Assembly: GCA_046330395.1 (NCBI GenBank)
Contig: JAXLSS010000004.1
Coordinates: 1-64,000, forward strand
DNA: 64,000 nt
Direction: 5' to 3'
From: Ga0077560 sp046330395
Lineage (GTDB): Bacteria > Actinomycetota > Thermoleophilia > Miltoncostaeales > Miltoncostaeaceae
The position numbers and the translations under genes were made by a program. The notes under the pieces were generated by a model. The model was not told where the DNA came from, searched no databases, and saw only the letters and a program-made list of their open reading frames with translations. Positions 8,835 through 16,105 of this stretch are shown one piece after another. Positions within the stretch are counted from its first letter, which is position 1. Each line of letters starts with the position of its first letter.

Positions 8835-10015
8835 TCGACGAGACCCTGGTGCAGCGCGAGCAGGCCGCGCTGATGAGCAACTACAAGCGGCAGCCGCTGC
8901 AGCTGGTGCGGGGTGAGGGCGCGTCGGTGTTCGACCCCGACGGCCGGCGGTACGTGGACTGCGTGGCGGGCATCTCCACCATCAACGTGGGCCACTGCCA
9001 CCCGGACGTGGTGCGGGCCATCCAGCAGCAGGCGGCGCGCCTGATGCACGTCAGCAACCTGTACTACACCGAGCCCATGATCGAGCTGGCCGAGTGGATC
9101 CGCGACCACTCCATGGGCGGACGGGTGTTCTTCTGCAACTCGGGCACCGAGGCCAACGAGGCGGCGTTCAAGCTGTGCCGCAAGCACGCGGGCCCGGACC
9201 GGCCCGAGGTGGTGGCGCTGGTGGACGGGTTCCACGGCCGCACCTACGGGGCGCTGTCGCTGACCGGGCAGACCGGCAAGCAGGACGCCTTCCGGCCGCT
9301 GCTGCCCGGCGTGCGCCACGTGGACCGCGAGGACCTGGAGGGCATGCGCGACGCCATCACCGACCGCACCGCGGCGGTGTTCATGGAGATCGTGCAGGGC
9401 GAGAACGGCGTGCACCCGGTGCCCCTGGAGATGCTGCGCCTGGCCCGCGAGCGCTGCGAGCACCACGGGGCGCTGCTGGTGTTCGACGAGGTGCAGACCG
9501 CCATGGCCCGCACGGGCCCGCTGTTCGCCTACCAGGACATCGACGTGGTGCCGGACGTGATGTGCCTCGCCAAGAGCCTGGGCGGCGGGTTCCCAATCGG
9601 GGCCATCACGGCGCGCCCCGGCATCGACGCCACCTTCCAGCCGGGCGACCATGGCTCCACGTTCGCGGCCAGCCCGCTGGCCACCGCGGCCGGCCTGGCG
9701 GCGTGCCACGTGCTGGAGGATCCCGCGCTGCAACAGCGTGTGCGCACCGAGGGCGCTCACCTGCTGGAGGGGCTGCAGGGGCTGGTGGGCGACGGGCTGG
9801 CCGCCCAGGCCCGTGGGCGGGGCCTGATGTGCGCCATCGACCTTCCCCAGCAGCGGGCGGCCGACGCGGTGAGCGGCATGCTGGCGCGCGGATATCTGGT
9901 GAACGCCACCGGTCCGCGCACCCTGCGGTTCCTCCCGCCGCTGGTGATCGATCGGGACGACCTGGACGGCCTTGTGGCCACGCTCCGCGACGTCCTGGCG
10001 AATCTGGCGGAGTAA
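8831..10015 (+). CDS. argD: Acetylornithine aminotransferase
   Basis: A PLP-dependent class III aminotransferase of 394 residues that converts N-acetylglutamate semialdehyde to N-acetylornithine. Seen are the PLP phosphate loop NSGTEANEAA (103-112), the Asp of FDEVQ (219) that contacts the PLP ring nitrogen, and the Schiff-base Lys248 in CLAKSLGGGFP. The ATG overlaps argB. In the mycobacterial order argF, argR, argG and argH would follow; none is present in this window, where an ABC exporter comes next. Confidence 0.96.
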   Translation: MIDETLVQREQAALMSNYKRQPLQLVRGEGASVFDPDGRRYVDCVAGISTINVGHCHPDVVRAIQQQAARLMHVSNLYYTEPMIELAEWIRDHSMGGRVFFCNSGTEANEAAFKLCRKHAGPDRPEVVALVDGFHGRTYGALSLTGQTGKQDAFRPLLPGVRHVDREDLEGMRDAITDRTAAVFMEIVQGENGVHPVPLEMLRLARERCEHHGALLVFDEVQTAMARTGPLFAYQDIDVVPDVMCLAKSLGGGFPIGAITARPGIDATFQPGDHGSTFAASPLATAAGLAACHVLEDPALQQRVRTEGAHLLEGLQGLVGDGLAAQARGRGLMCAIDLPQQRAADAVSGMLARGYLVNATGPRTLRFLPPLVIDRDDLDGLVATLRDVLANLAE

Positions 10016-10114
10016 ACCCTCGGCGAACATCGTCACCGCACGGGTTGCGACCCCGCGGGGGCAGGCGGGATGCTGCGGGGGTTTGCGACGAAGAGGCACG
10101 GGCAAGGGGTGAGG

Positions 10115-10882
10115 ATGGCGACGAATCCTGAGGTTGGCACGGCCGTGGACGTGGCCGCGAGGATCGAGGACGGGGTGCGGTTGTACGGGACGGGTGACGC
10201 GCAGGTGCGCGCCATCGACGGCATCACCCACACGTTCCCGAAGGGGCGGTTCACCGCCATCATGGGCCCGTCGGGCTCGGGCAAGTCCACGCTGATGCAG
10301 TGCATGGCGGGGCTGGACCGGCTCACCTCCGGGCGCACCTGGATCGGCGATGCCGAGCTCACCGGGCTCTCCGAGAAGGAGATCACCCGCGTGCGGCGCG
10401 ACCGGGTGGGCTTCGTGTTCCAGGCCTTCAACCTCGTTCCCACGCTCAACGCGCTCGAGAACATCCGGCTGCCGCTGGACATCGCCGGCCGCAAACCCGA
10501 CCAGGGGTGGCTGGACGAGGTCATCGGCGCCCTCAACCTGGGCGATCGCCTCAAGCACCGGCCGTCCGAGCTGTCGGGTGGGCAGCAGCAGCGCGTGGCC
10601 GCCGCACGGGCGCTGGCCTCGCGGCCGGACATCGTGTTCGCCGACGAGCCCACCGGTCAGCTGGACTCCAACTCCACCCATGAACTCCTGGGCTTCATGC
10701 GCCGCGCGGTGGACACCTACGGCCAGACCATCGTGATGGTCACCCACGAACCCACGGCCGCCAGCATGGCCGACATGGTGCTGTTCCTGGCCGACGGGCG
10801 CATCGTGGACGAGATGCAGGAGCCCACCTCCGAGAGCGTGCTGGACCGCATGAAGGTGCTGGGCGCGGGGTCGCGCACATGA
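10115..10882 (+). CDS. ABC exporter ATP-binding protein (MacB/LolD type)
   Basis: Nucleotide-binding subunit of a MacB/FtsX-type exporter, 255 residues from ATG 10115. That start is preferred over ATG 10070 because AAGGGGTGAGG sits directly before it. Walker A is GPSGSGKST (about 51-59), the Q-loop VFQAFNLVPTL, the signature LSGGQQQR, Walker B IVFADEP and the switch His in VTHEP. The stop overlaps the permease start by 4 bp, so the two proteins form one transporter. Such systems export peptides, lipoproteins or antibiotics, or act mechanically; the substrate cannot be read from sequence. Confidence 0.93.
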   Translation: MATNPEVGTAVDVAARIEDGVRLYGTGDAQVRAIDGITHTFPKGRFTAIMGPSGSGKSTLMQCMAGLDRLTSGRTWIGDAELTGLSEKEITRVRRDRVGFVFQAFNLVPTLNALENIRLPLDIAGRKPDQGWLDEVIGALNLGDRLKHRPSELSGGQQQRVAAARALASRPDIVFADEPTGQLDSNSTHELLGFMRRAVDTYGQTIVMVTHEPTAASMADMVLFLADGRIVDEMQEPTSESVLDRMKVLGAGSRT

Positions 10883-13398
10883 CCTGGAAGCTGGCCTACC
10901 GCAACCTGTTTGCCAGCAAGCTGCGGCTCATCCTCACCTCGCTGGCGGTGATCCTGGGCGTGGGGTTCGTGGTGGGCTCGTTCGTTCTGGGCGACACCAT
11001 GAACCGCTCGTTCGACAACGTGTTCGCCACGGTCAACAAGGGCGTGGCGGTGCAGGTGCAGGGCGTCAAGACCGTGTCCGACGCCGATCGGCAGCCGGTG
11101 CCCGCGTCGGTCCTGCCGCTGATCAGGAGGGTGGACGGGGTCGCGAGCGCCGAGGGCACGATCGGTGGCACCGTCACCGTGCTCAACAAGGACGGCAAGT
11201 CCGCCGGGCTCGGTGGGCCGCCCACCCTGGCGTTCAACTGGAACAACAACCAGGACCTCAACCCCATGCGGATCCTGGCCGGGCACCCGCCCGTCAAGAC
11301 CGGTGAGATCGGCCTGGACAAGGCCACGGTCGATCGGGCCAAGTTCGCCGTGGGCGACACGGTGACGGTGGTGGGCGCCACCGGCCCCAGGTCGTACACC
11401 CTGGTCGCCGTCATGGGCTTCGGCTCGCAGAACAGCCTGGCCGGCGCCACCATCGTCTCGTTCACCGAGGCCGACGCGGCGGTGGTGCTCGACTCCAAGG
11501 GTCGCTACGCCACCATCTCGGCCACCGCGAAACCGGGCGTGAGCTCCGCCGACCTGGCCAAGCGTGTGGGGGCCGTCCTGCCGAAGGGCTACGAGGCCAT
11601 CACCGGCGCGGAGGCCACCAAGCAGTCCAGCGACCAGCTCAAGTCGTTCGTGGACATCTTCCGCAACATCCTGCTGGGCTTCGGCGTGATCTCGGTGTTC
11701 GTGGGCAGCTTCATCATCTTCAACGCGTTCAAGATCACGGTGGCGCAGCGCACCCGGCAGGTGGGGTTGCGCGGGCCGTGGAGCACGCCGTCCGGCATGA
11801 TCGTGCGTTCGGTGATGCTGGAATCGCTGCTCACCGGGTTGATCGCATCGGTGCTGGGAATCGGTTTCGGCGTGCTCACCGCGTTGGGGCTGCGTGCGGT
11901 GTTCAACGCCATCGGGCTCAACCTGCCGTCCACCACGCTGCAGGTGCACACCCGCACGGTGGTGGTGGGCCTGGTGGTGGGGGTGGTGGTGACCCTCCTG
12001 GCGGCCCTGGGGCCGTCCGTGCGCAGCAGCCGCGTGCCGCCCATGGCGGCGCTGCGCGACATCGAGGTGCACAGCTCGCCACGTATCCGCGCGGTGCTGT
12101 CCATCGTGCTCACCGCGCTGGGCGTGCTGCTGATCATCCTGGGCCTGCGCAGCAACGGCGGCCTGGCGCAGGCGTTCAGCCTGATCGGCGGCGGCGCAGT
12201 GTTCCTGTTCATCGGCGCGGCGATGCTGACCCAGTACGTGTCGCGCCCGCTGGCCCGTGCCATCGGCGCCCCCCTGGCCCGGCTGGGCCTGGCGGGCCGC
12301 CTGGGCCAGGAGAACGCCATGCGCAACCCGTCACGCACGGCGCAGACCGCCGCGGCGCTCACCATCGGCGTGGCCCTGGTGACCGGGGTCAGCGTGGTGG
12401 GCGCGTCGCTCAGCAAGACGTTCGTGGGCACCCTGGACACCCGCGTGCACGCGGACCTCATCACGCTCTCCAGCGACCAGCAGCCGTTCAGCAACACGGC
12501 GGCCGCGGTGCTGCGCACCGTGCCCGGGGTGGGCTCCGTCACGTCCTGGCGCGACGGCCAGTTCAAGGACCCGTTCGGCAACGTGCAGCAGGTGGCCGGG
12601 GTGGACCCCGCGGTGGTGGGGCAGATGTACGACGCCGGCGTGCAGCAGGGCGCGCTCACCGACCTGTCCGCACCCGAGACCATCGCCATCTCACGCACGT
12701 ACGCCGACCACCATCACCTGAAGGTGGGCTCCAACCTCACGGCGCTGTTCGCCAAGTCGGGCTCGCGCCCGCTGCGGGTGGCCGCGGTGTTCAAGGACAA
12801 GTCGTTCGGCGAGTTCTACATCTCGCTGGCGTCCTTCCAGCAGGACTTCACCACCCAGCAGGACTCCGTGCTGCTGGCCCGCGCCGCCCCGGGCGCCGAC
12901 GTCAAGGCGGTCAAGGCGGCGGCCTCAGACGCCCTCAAGCCGTTCGGCAACCTCGACGTGCGCACCAAGGCCGAGTACAAGAACTTCGTCAACAGCCAGA
13001 TCAACGGTCTGCTGCGGTTCTTCTGGATGCTGCTGGCCTTCGCCGTCATCATCGCGCTGTTTGGCATCGTGCTGGCACTGGCGCTGTCGGTGTTCGAGCG
13101 CACCCGCGAGATCGGCCTGCTGCGTGCGGTGGGGCTGTCGCGGCGGAGCCTGCGCAACATGATCCGCGCGGAGGGCCTCATCGTGGCCGTCATCGGGGGC
13201 GTGGTGGGGTTGGTGCTGGGCGTGTTCCTGGGCCTGGCCACCGTGAAGGCCATCCCCGACTTCACCGAGACCGCGGTCCCGTGGGGCAGCATGCTGATCT
13301 TCCTGGTGGTGGCGGGCGTGCTGGGTGTGCTGGCGGCCATGTGGCCGGCACGCCGCGCGGCACGCCTCAATGTGCTCCAGGCGATCGCCCAGGAGTAG
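10879..13398 (+). CDS. FtsX-like ABC transporter permease
   Basis: Membrane subunit of the exporter, 839 residues, starting at ATG 10879. An N-terminal transmembrane helix (about 15-35) is followed by a periplasm-type MacB domain, a three-helix FtsX block (about 255-390), a second helix and extracellular domain, and a final FtsX block (about 710-830). This duplicated layout is common in actinobacteria. The second FtsX block carries the conserved REIGLLRAVGLSRR. The matching place in the first block reads GLRGPWSTPSG instead of the expected GLLRAVGSTP, which fits small indels near 11765-11785. The gene is followed, after 27 nt, by a putative structured RNA. Confidence 0.92.
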   Translation: MTWKLAYRNLFASKLRLILTSLAVILGVGFVVGSFVLGDTMNRSFDNVFATVNKGVAVQVQGVKTVSDADRQPVPASVLPLIRRVDGVASAEGTIGGTVTVLNKDGKSAGLGGPPTLAFNWNNNQDLNPMRILAGHPPVKTGEIGLDKATVDRAKFAVGDTVTVVGATGPRSYTLVAVMGFGSQNSLAGATIVSFTEADAAVVLDSKGRYATISATAKPGVSSADLAKRVGAVLPKGYEAITGAEATKQSSDQLKSFVDIFRNILLGFGVISVFVGSFIIFNAFKITVAQRTRQVGLRGPWSTPSGMIVRSVMLESLLTGLIASVLGIGFGVLTALGLRAVFNAIGLNLPSTTLQVHTRTVVVGLVVGVVVTLLAALGPSVRSSRVPPMAALRDIEVHSSPRIRAVLSIVLTALGVLLIILGLRSNGGLAQAFSLIGGGAVFLFIGAAMLTQYVSRPLARAIGAPLARLGLAGRLGQENAMRNPSRTAQTAAALTIGVALVTGVSVVGASLSKTFVGTLDTRVHADLITLSSDQQPFSNTAAAVLRTVPGVGSVTSWRDGQFKDPFGNVQQVAGVDPAVVGQMYDAGVQQGALTDLSAPETIAISRTYADHHHLKVGSNLTALFAKSGSRPLRVAAVFKDKSFGEFYISLASFQQDFTTQQDSVLLARAAPGADVKAVKAAASDALKPFGNLDVRTKAEYKNFVNSQINGLLRFFWMLLAFAVIIALFGIVLALALSVFERTREIGLLRAVGLSRRSLRNMIRAEGLIVAVIGGVVGLVLGVFLGLATVKAIPDFTETAVPWGSMLIFLVVAGVLGVLAAMWPARRAARLNVLQAIAQE

Positions 13399-13425
13399 CG
13401 CTCCAGGAGCCACCTTCGAAACGCT

Positions 13426-13643
13426 GAGACTCGCCACGGCGAGTCTCACGCCTCATGTCGAAGTCTCCGCCAACCGGGGTGCCCGAGGGCCCCTGGTTGG
13501 GGATAGTGCAGGGGTGAGTCCCCCGAGCCATGGACGGGGAGGTGCAACCCGGGACCGGGCAGGCGCAAGCCGCGGTGGTGACGGCGAACCCGCCGAACCC
13601 GCCATACGCCGCGGATCCCTGCGAGGTCAACCCTGTGAGAAGC
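13426..13643 (+). ncRNA. Putative structured RNA element, copy 1
   Basis: A 218-nt intergenic block that recurs at 39659-39884. It opens with a perfect hairpin (GAGACTCGCC with GGCGAGTCTC, 13426-13447). Next come the conserved ACGCCTCATGTCG, a CCCC-TGGTT-GGGG hairpin (13490-13502), a GGGG-TGAGT-CCCC hairpin, a CCATGG core (13528-13533), a GGC-GCAA-GCC hairpin (13562-13571), the conserved GCCATACG (13601-13608) and CTGTGAGAAGC (13633-13643). The GCAA tetraloop places the RNA on the plus strand. It lies 27 nt behind the exporter permease and ends 12 nt before the stop of the convergent RsbW-like gene, so it could be a 3' UTR element or a separate small RNA. I could not match it to a known riboswitch class. 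Confidence 0.6.
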
Positions 13644-13655
13644 AATCCTCCGAGG

Positions 13656-14141
13656 CTAGGCCGCCACAGCCACCATGGGGTGGGCGCGGTCCCAGATGAA
13701 GCTCATGGCCACGCGGGTGCCGGCACCCACGGGCTCCACGCTGACGCGGTCGGCCAGGGTGCGCATGATCACGATGCCGCGGCCGCGGGTGCTGGACGGC
13801 TCCGGGGTGGGGGCCTCCAGGTCGATCACCGCCGGGTGACCGGGACGGCCCTCGTCAACCACCTCCAGGCGCGCCCCGGCGACGCCTGTGACCACGCGCA
13901 CCTCCACATGGCCGCCCTCCTCAGGCGACCCGTGCTCGATGGCGTTCGACACGGCCTCGGCGGCGGCAAGCAGCAGGCGACCGGCGCCCTCGTGATGCTG
14001 CGGCTGGCGCTCCAGCAGCATGGCCAGGGCGCAGCGCACGAACGTCAGCGACTCGAGCTGCGCGGGGACACGGAATGCGGACACCAGCTCGTCGGGCGGC
14101 ACGATGGTGGCGGGGGCAGGGGAAGGGGTCATGGGCACCAT
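13656..14141 (-). CDS. RsbW-like anti-sigma serine kinase (HATPase_c_2)
   Basis: A 161-residue single-domain GHKL ATPase of the RsbW/SpoIIAB type. These bind a sigma factor or phosphorylate an anti-anti-sigma antagonist in the cytoplasm. The N-box reads AAAEAVSNAIEHG, the G1 region VVDEGRPG, and the G2 region GRGIVIMRTLADRV. All are close to consensus, so ATP binding is expected. Two starts are possible, ATG 14141 and ATG 14132. No STAS antagonist or SigB-type sigma factor lies next to it, so its partner is encoded elsewhere. A 14-bp perfect palindrome lies just before the start. Confidence 0.85.
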   Translation of the reverse strand: MVPMTPSPAPATIVPPDELVSAFRVPAQLESLTFVRCALAMLLERQPQHHEGAGRLLLAAAEAVSNAIEHGSPEEGGHVEVRVVTGVAGARLEVVDEGRPGHPAVIDLEAPTPEPSSTRGRGIVIMRTLADRVSVEPVGAGTRVAMSFIWDRAHPMVAVAA

Positions 14142-14143
14142 AT

Positions 14144-14187
14144 CGGGTGATCACCCGGAATCCTGGAGGGCACGCAGCCAGGATTCC
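14144..14187. promoter_or_regulatory. Palindrome plus inverted repeat upstream of the RsbW-like gene
   Basis: CGGGTGATCACCCG (14144-14157) is a perfect 14-bp palindrome 2 bp before the RsbW-like start codon. Overlapping its end, GGAATCCTGG (14157-14166) and CCAGGATTCC (14178-14187) form a perfect 10-bp inverted repeat with an 11-nt spacer. The first could be an operator; the second could be another site or a hairpin in the 5' leader. Both sit in the 220-bp gap between divergent genes. Confidence 0.4.
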
Positions 14188-14348
14188 TGTCCCCTGTGAG
14201 CGCACCATGAGCGCCCGGTGTGCAAATCGCCTCAGTTGCGGACGGATCCTTCCGGGTACCTCCCCCAGCTGGCCCGCAACCTGGTCCCCGGGTCTCCCGC
14301 CGTCTCACGATGCAGCATCGCGCTCTCCCAACGTCGAAACCGTGTGAC

Positions 14349-14361
14349 TAGACTGACCGCG
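14349..14361 (+). promoter_or_regulatory. Candidate -10 element before the leader ORF
   Basis: TAGACT at 14349-14354 ends 7 nt before ATG 14362, the spacing expected for a leaderless transcript. The -35 region is not well conserved. Confidence 0.45.
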
Positions 14362-14388
14362 ATGCGTGCCCGGGAGTTACACGTCTGA
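14362..14388 (+). CDS. 8-codon leader ORF (MRARELHV)
   Basis: A minimal reading frame starts at the ATG placed 7 nt behind a good -10 hexamer. It ends at TGA 14386-14388, whose last base is the A of the next ATG (TGATG). If the transcript is leaderless, this is the first thing translated, and the downstream gene would be reached by termination-reinitiation. It may be a regulatory leader peptide. It could equally be a chance frame, with 14388 the real start reached by another route. Confidence 0.35.
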   Translation: MRARELHV

Positions 14389-15296
14389 TGCGCCGGATGG
14401 CGCCACCGCCGCGGCTGCGCGTGCACCAGGCCGCCTGCGACCCCGTGTGCCGCATCGCCCCGGGTCCCGACGGCTTGCGGCTGGTCCCCGCCGCCGCGCC
14501 GCAGGGCGAGCGCATCGACGCGCCGCAGCTGGCGCCCGTGGTGGCGGCCCCGTACCCCACCCCGGCCATGCTGGCCACGGCCGGCGGGCGCATCCTGCTC
14601 ACATGGGGCCCGGGCTTTGCGCGATCGGTGTTGTCCCCCGATCTGGCCCAGGCGTTCGACCGGCGGCCCCCCGGCATGCGCGACGCGCTGGCGGCGGGCG
14701 AGGCCAACGCCGCGCTGCTGCGCGACGACGCGGGCTGGCGCGCCGTGGTGCTGCCCAGCATGGGCGACCGCCTGCCGGAGCTGGGTGACGGCCCGGTGGC
14801 CATCGCGCCCGACGGGCTGCGCGTGGCGGTGGCCGACGGCGCCCGGGTGGTGGAGCTGGCACTGGCCGACGGCCGGCGGCTGGCCGAGCACGACGGACCC
14901 TGCGAGGCCCTGGCGTACGGCCGACGGTGCGCTGCGCGTGTTCGGGACGGCCGCGCCGACGGCGGCGAGCCCGGCCCGGCCGTGGAACGGGCTGCCGGAG
15001 CGTCCGGCACGGACGCCGTGCTGGGCCTGCACGCCGACGGCATGTGCCGCCTGCACACCTCCGAGGGCGCGGGTGCCGCGTGGGCGTCGCCCGTGGGAGC
15101 GCCGCACACCATCGCGATCAGCGGCGACGGCGCGTGGGCCACGCTGGCGGGCGCCGAGGCCGTGGCCGTGGTGCGGGCCGCCGACGGCGCCATCGCGGCG
15201 CACATCGGCGGGGCGTGCGCGGTGGCGCTCACCACCGGCGGCCGCATCGCCGTGGGCGGCGAGTGGGGCATCGCCCTGCTGGGCCCCCCGCAGTAG
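14388..15296 (+). CDS. Unknown protein ending in VGGEWG, first of a pair
   Basis: A 302-residue cytoplasmic-looking protein of unknown function. It is rich in short beta-strand units (IAPDGLRVAVADGARVVEL, IAISGDGAWATLAGAEA) that resemble propeller blades, and ends in GGRIAVGGEWGIALLG. The next gene ends in a very similar segment, so the two are probably diverged paralogs. Around 14925-15005 the translation becomes Arg-rich and unlike its surroundings, while another frame reads DGALRVFGTA there, so two compensating indels may garble about 28 residues. No signal peptide or membrane helix is seen. Confidence 0.6.
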   Translation: MRRMAPPPRLRVHQAACDPVCRIAPGPDGLRLVPAAAPQGERIDAPQLAPVVAAPYPTPAMLATAGGRILLTWGPGFARSVLSPDLAQAFDRRPPGMRDALAAGEANAALLRDDAGWRAVVLPSMGDRLPELGDGPVAIAPDGLRVAVADGARVVELALADGRRLAEHDGPCEALAYGRRCAARVRDGRADGGEPGPAVERAAGASGTDAVLGLHADGMCRLHTSEGAGAAWASPVGAPHTIAISGDGAWATLAGAEAVAVVRAADGAIAAHIGGACAVALTTGGRIAVGGEWGIALLGPPQ

Positions 15297-15354
15297 CCCA
15301 CCTCTCCTCACCACGCCCGCCCTCGGCGGACGCCCCACCACCACCGGAGCTTCC

Positions 15355-15999
15355 ATGAGCACGCGACCCCTTGCCGGCCCCCCGTTCGTCCCCGACGACC
15401 CGGGTCCGTGGTCGGGGGTGCTCGAGGTGCTGCAGCGTCGCGGCGGGCTGCCCGGTCGCCGGCGTGCCGAGCCGCCCAACGGGCTCATGATCAACCCGCC
15501 GCCGCGCACCGCGCTGGCGCAGGTGGGCCTTCAGGCCGACGTGGACGTGGCCGGCGTGGGGCCCGTGCGCGTGGTGGCCGCCGGCCGGCAGCCGGCGGTG
15601 GCCCTGGAGCAGTCGGGCCAGGACGTGGCGGGTGTCAGCCGCATGGTGCGGCGCACGTGGTCGGTGCCGCAGCTGGCCCTGGTGGCCGAGGAGCGGCCCG
15701 AGGCCGACCCCGCCGCCGCGGTGCCCTCCCCGGTGTTCATCGACGACCTGGCCTCCGGCGACCTGCCCGCCGACGCGCGCCTGTCGGCCGACGGGGCGTA
15801 CGCGGTTGTGCCGGTGGTCGAACCGCCCCGCTACCAGGGGCTGGCCGTGGTGCGCGTGTCCGACCGGGCGCTGATGCGCTACATCCGCTTCGCGCGCTGC
15901 GGTGTGTGGGCGGCCGACGGCACGCTGGTGGTGGGCGGCGAGTGGGGAACCCTGGCCCTTGCGCACCACCGGGAACCCCCGGCCGACGATCAGGCCTGA
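15355..15999 (+). CDS. Unknown protein ending in VGGEWG, second of a pair
   Basis: A 214-residue protein starting at ATG 15355, with CGGAG just upstream as a probable ribosome-binding site. It has a proline- and arginine-rich N-terminus, a central segment DLPADARLSADGAYAVVPV that looks like a propeller blade, and the C-terminal DGTLVVGGEWGTLALA shared with the preceding gene. Function is unknown; paralogy with the neighbour, 58 bp upstream, suggests they work together. The 106-bp gap after it holds the dnaE promoter. Confidence 0.65.
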   Translation: MSTRPLAGPPFVPDDPGPWSGVLEVLQRRGGLPGRRRAEPPNGLMINPPPRTALAQVGLQADVDVAGVGPVRVVAAGRQPAVALEQSGQDVAGVSRMVRRTWSVPQLALVAEERPEADPAAAVPSPVFIDDLASGDLPADARLSADGAYAVVPVVEPPRYQGLAVVRVSDRALMRYIRFARCGVWAADGTLVVGGEWGTLALAHHREPPADDQA

Positions 16000-16067
16000 C
16001 ACAGGGTCACACACCAGCGGTGGGGGCACCCGCCGCAGGAATCCCCCGCATGTAGCGCACACCCCGG

Positions 16068-16105
16068 TTGATGGGGTCCGACGCCCGGTCTAGCCTTGGG
16101 CGTCG
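16068..16105 (+). promoter_or_regulatory. dnaE promoter (-35 TTGATG, -10 TAGCCT), leaderless
   Basis: TTGATG at 16068-16073 and TAGCCT at 16091-16096 are separated by 17 bp, the ideal spacing for a housekeeping sigma factor. The dnaE ATG begins 9 nt after the -10, and there is no Shine-Dalgarno, so the mRNA should start at or very near the start codon. This is one of the two most complete promoters in the window. Confidence 0.65.

Noticed and set aside
13426..13643. c-di-AMP (ydaO), cobalamin, T-box or RNase P RNA
   Set aside because: GGGGTGAGTC and CGAACCCG recall ydaO, but its CAGCTAACC segment is absent. There is no B12-box, no T-box GGTGGNACC, and no GAGGAAAGTC or ACAGAAA of RNase P RNA. 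A formal Infernal search could still overturn this.
13367..13645. Minus-strand frames at 13367-13645 and 39480-39770 share D(F/S)DMRRETRR, suggesting a conserved peptide in the repeated element
   Set aside because: Only about ten residues agree. Lengths between the conserved blocks differ by 1 nt in several places, and stems covary, which fits RNA and not protein. Weak agreement in the intervening residues leaves a small doubt.
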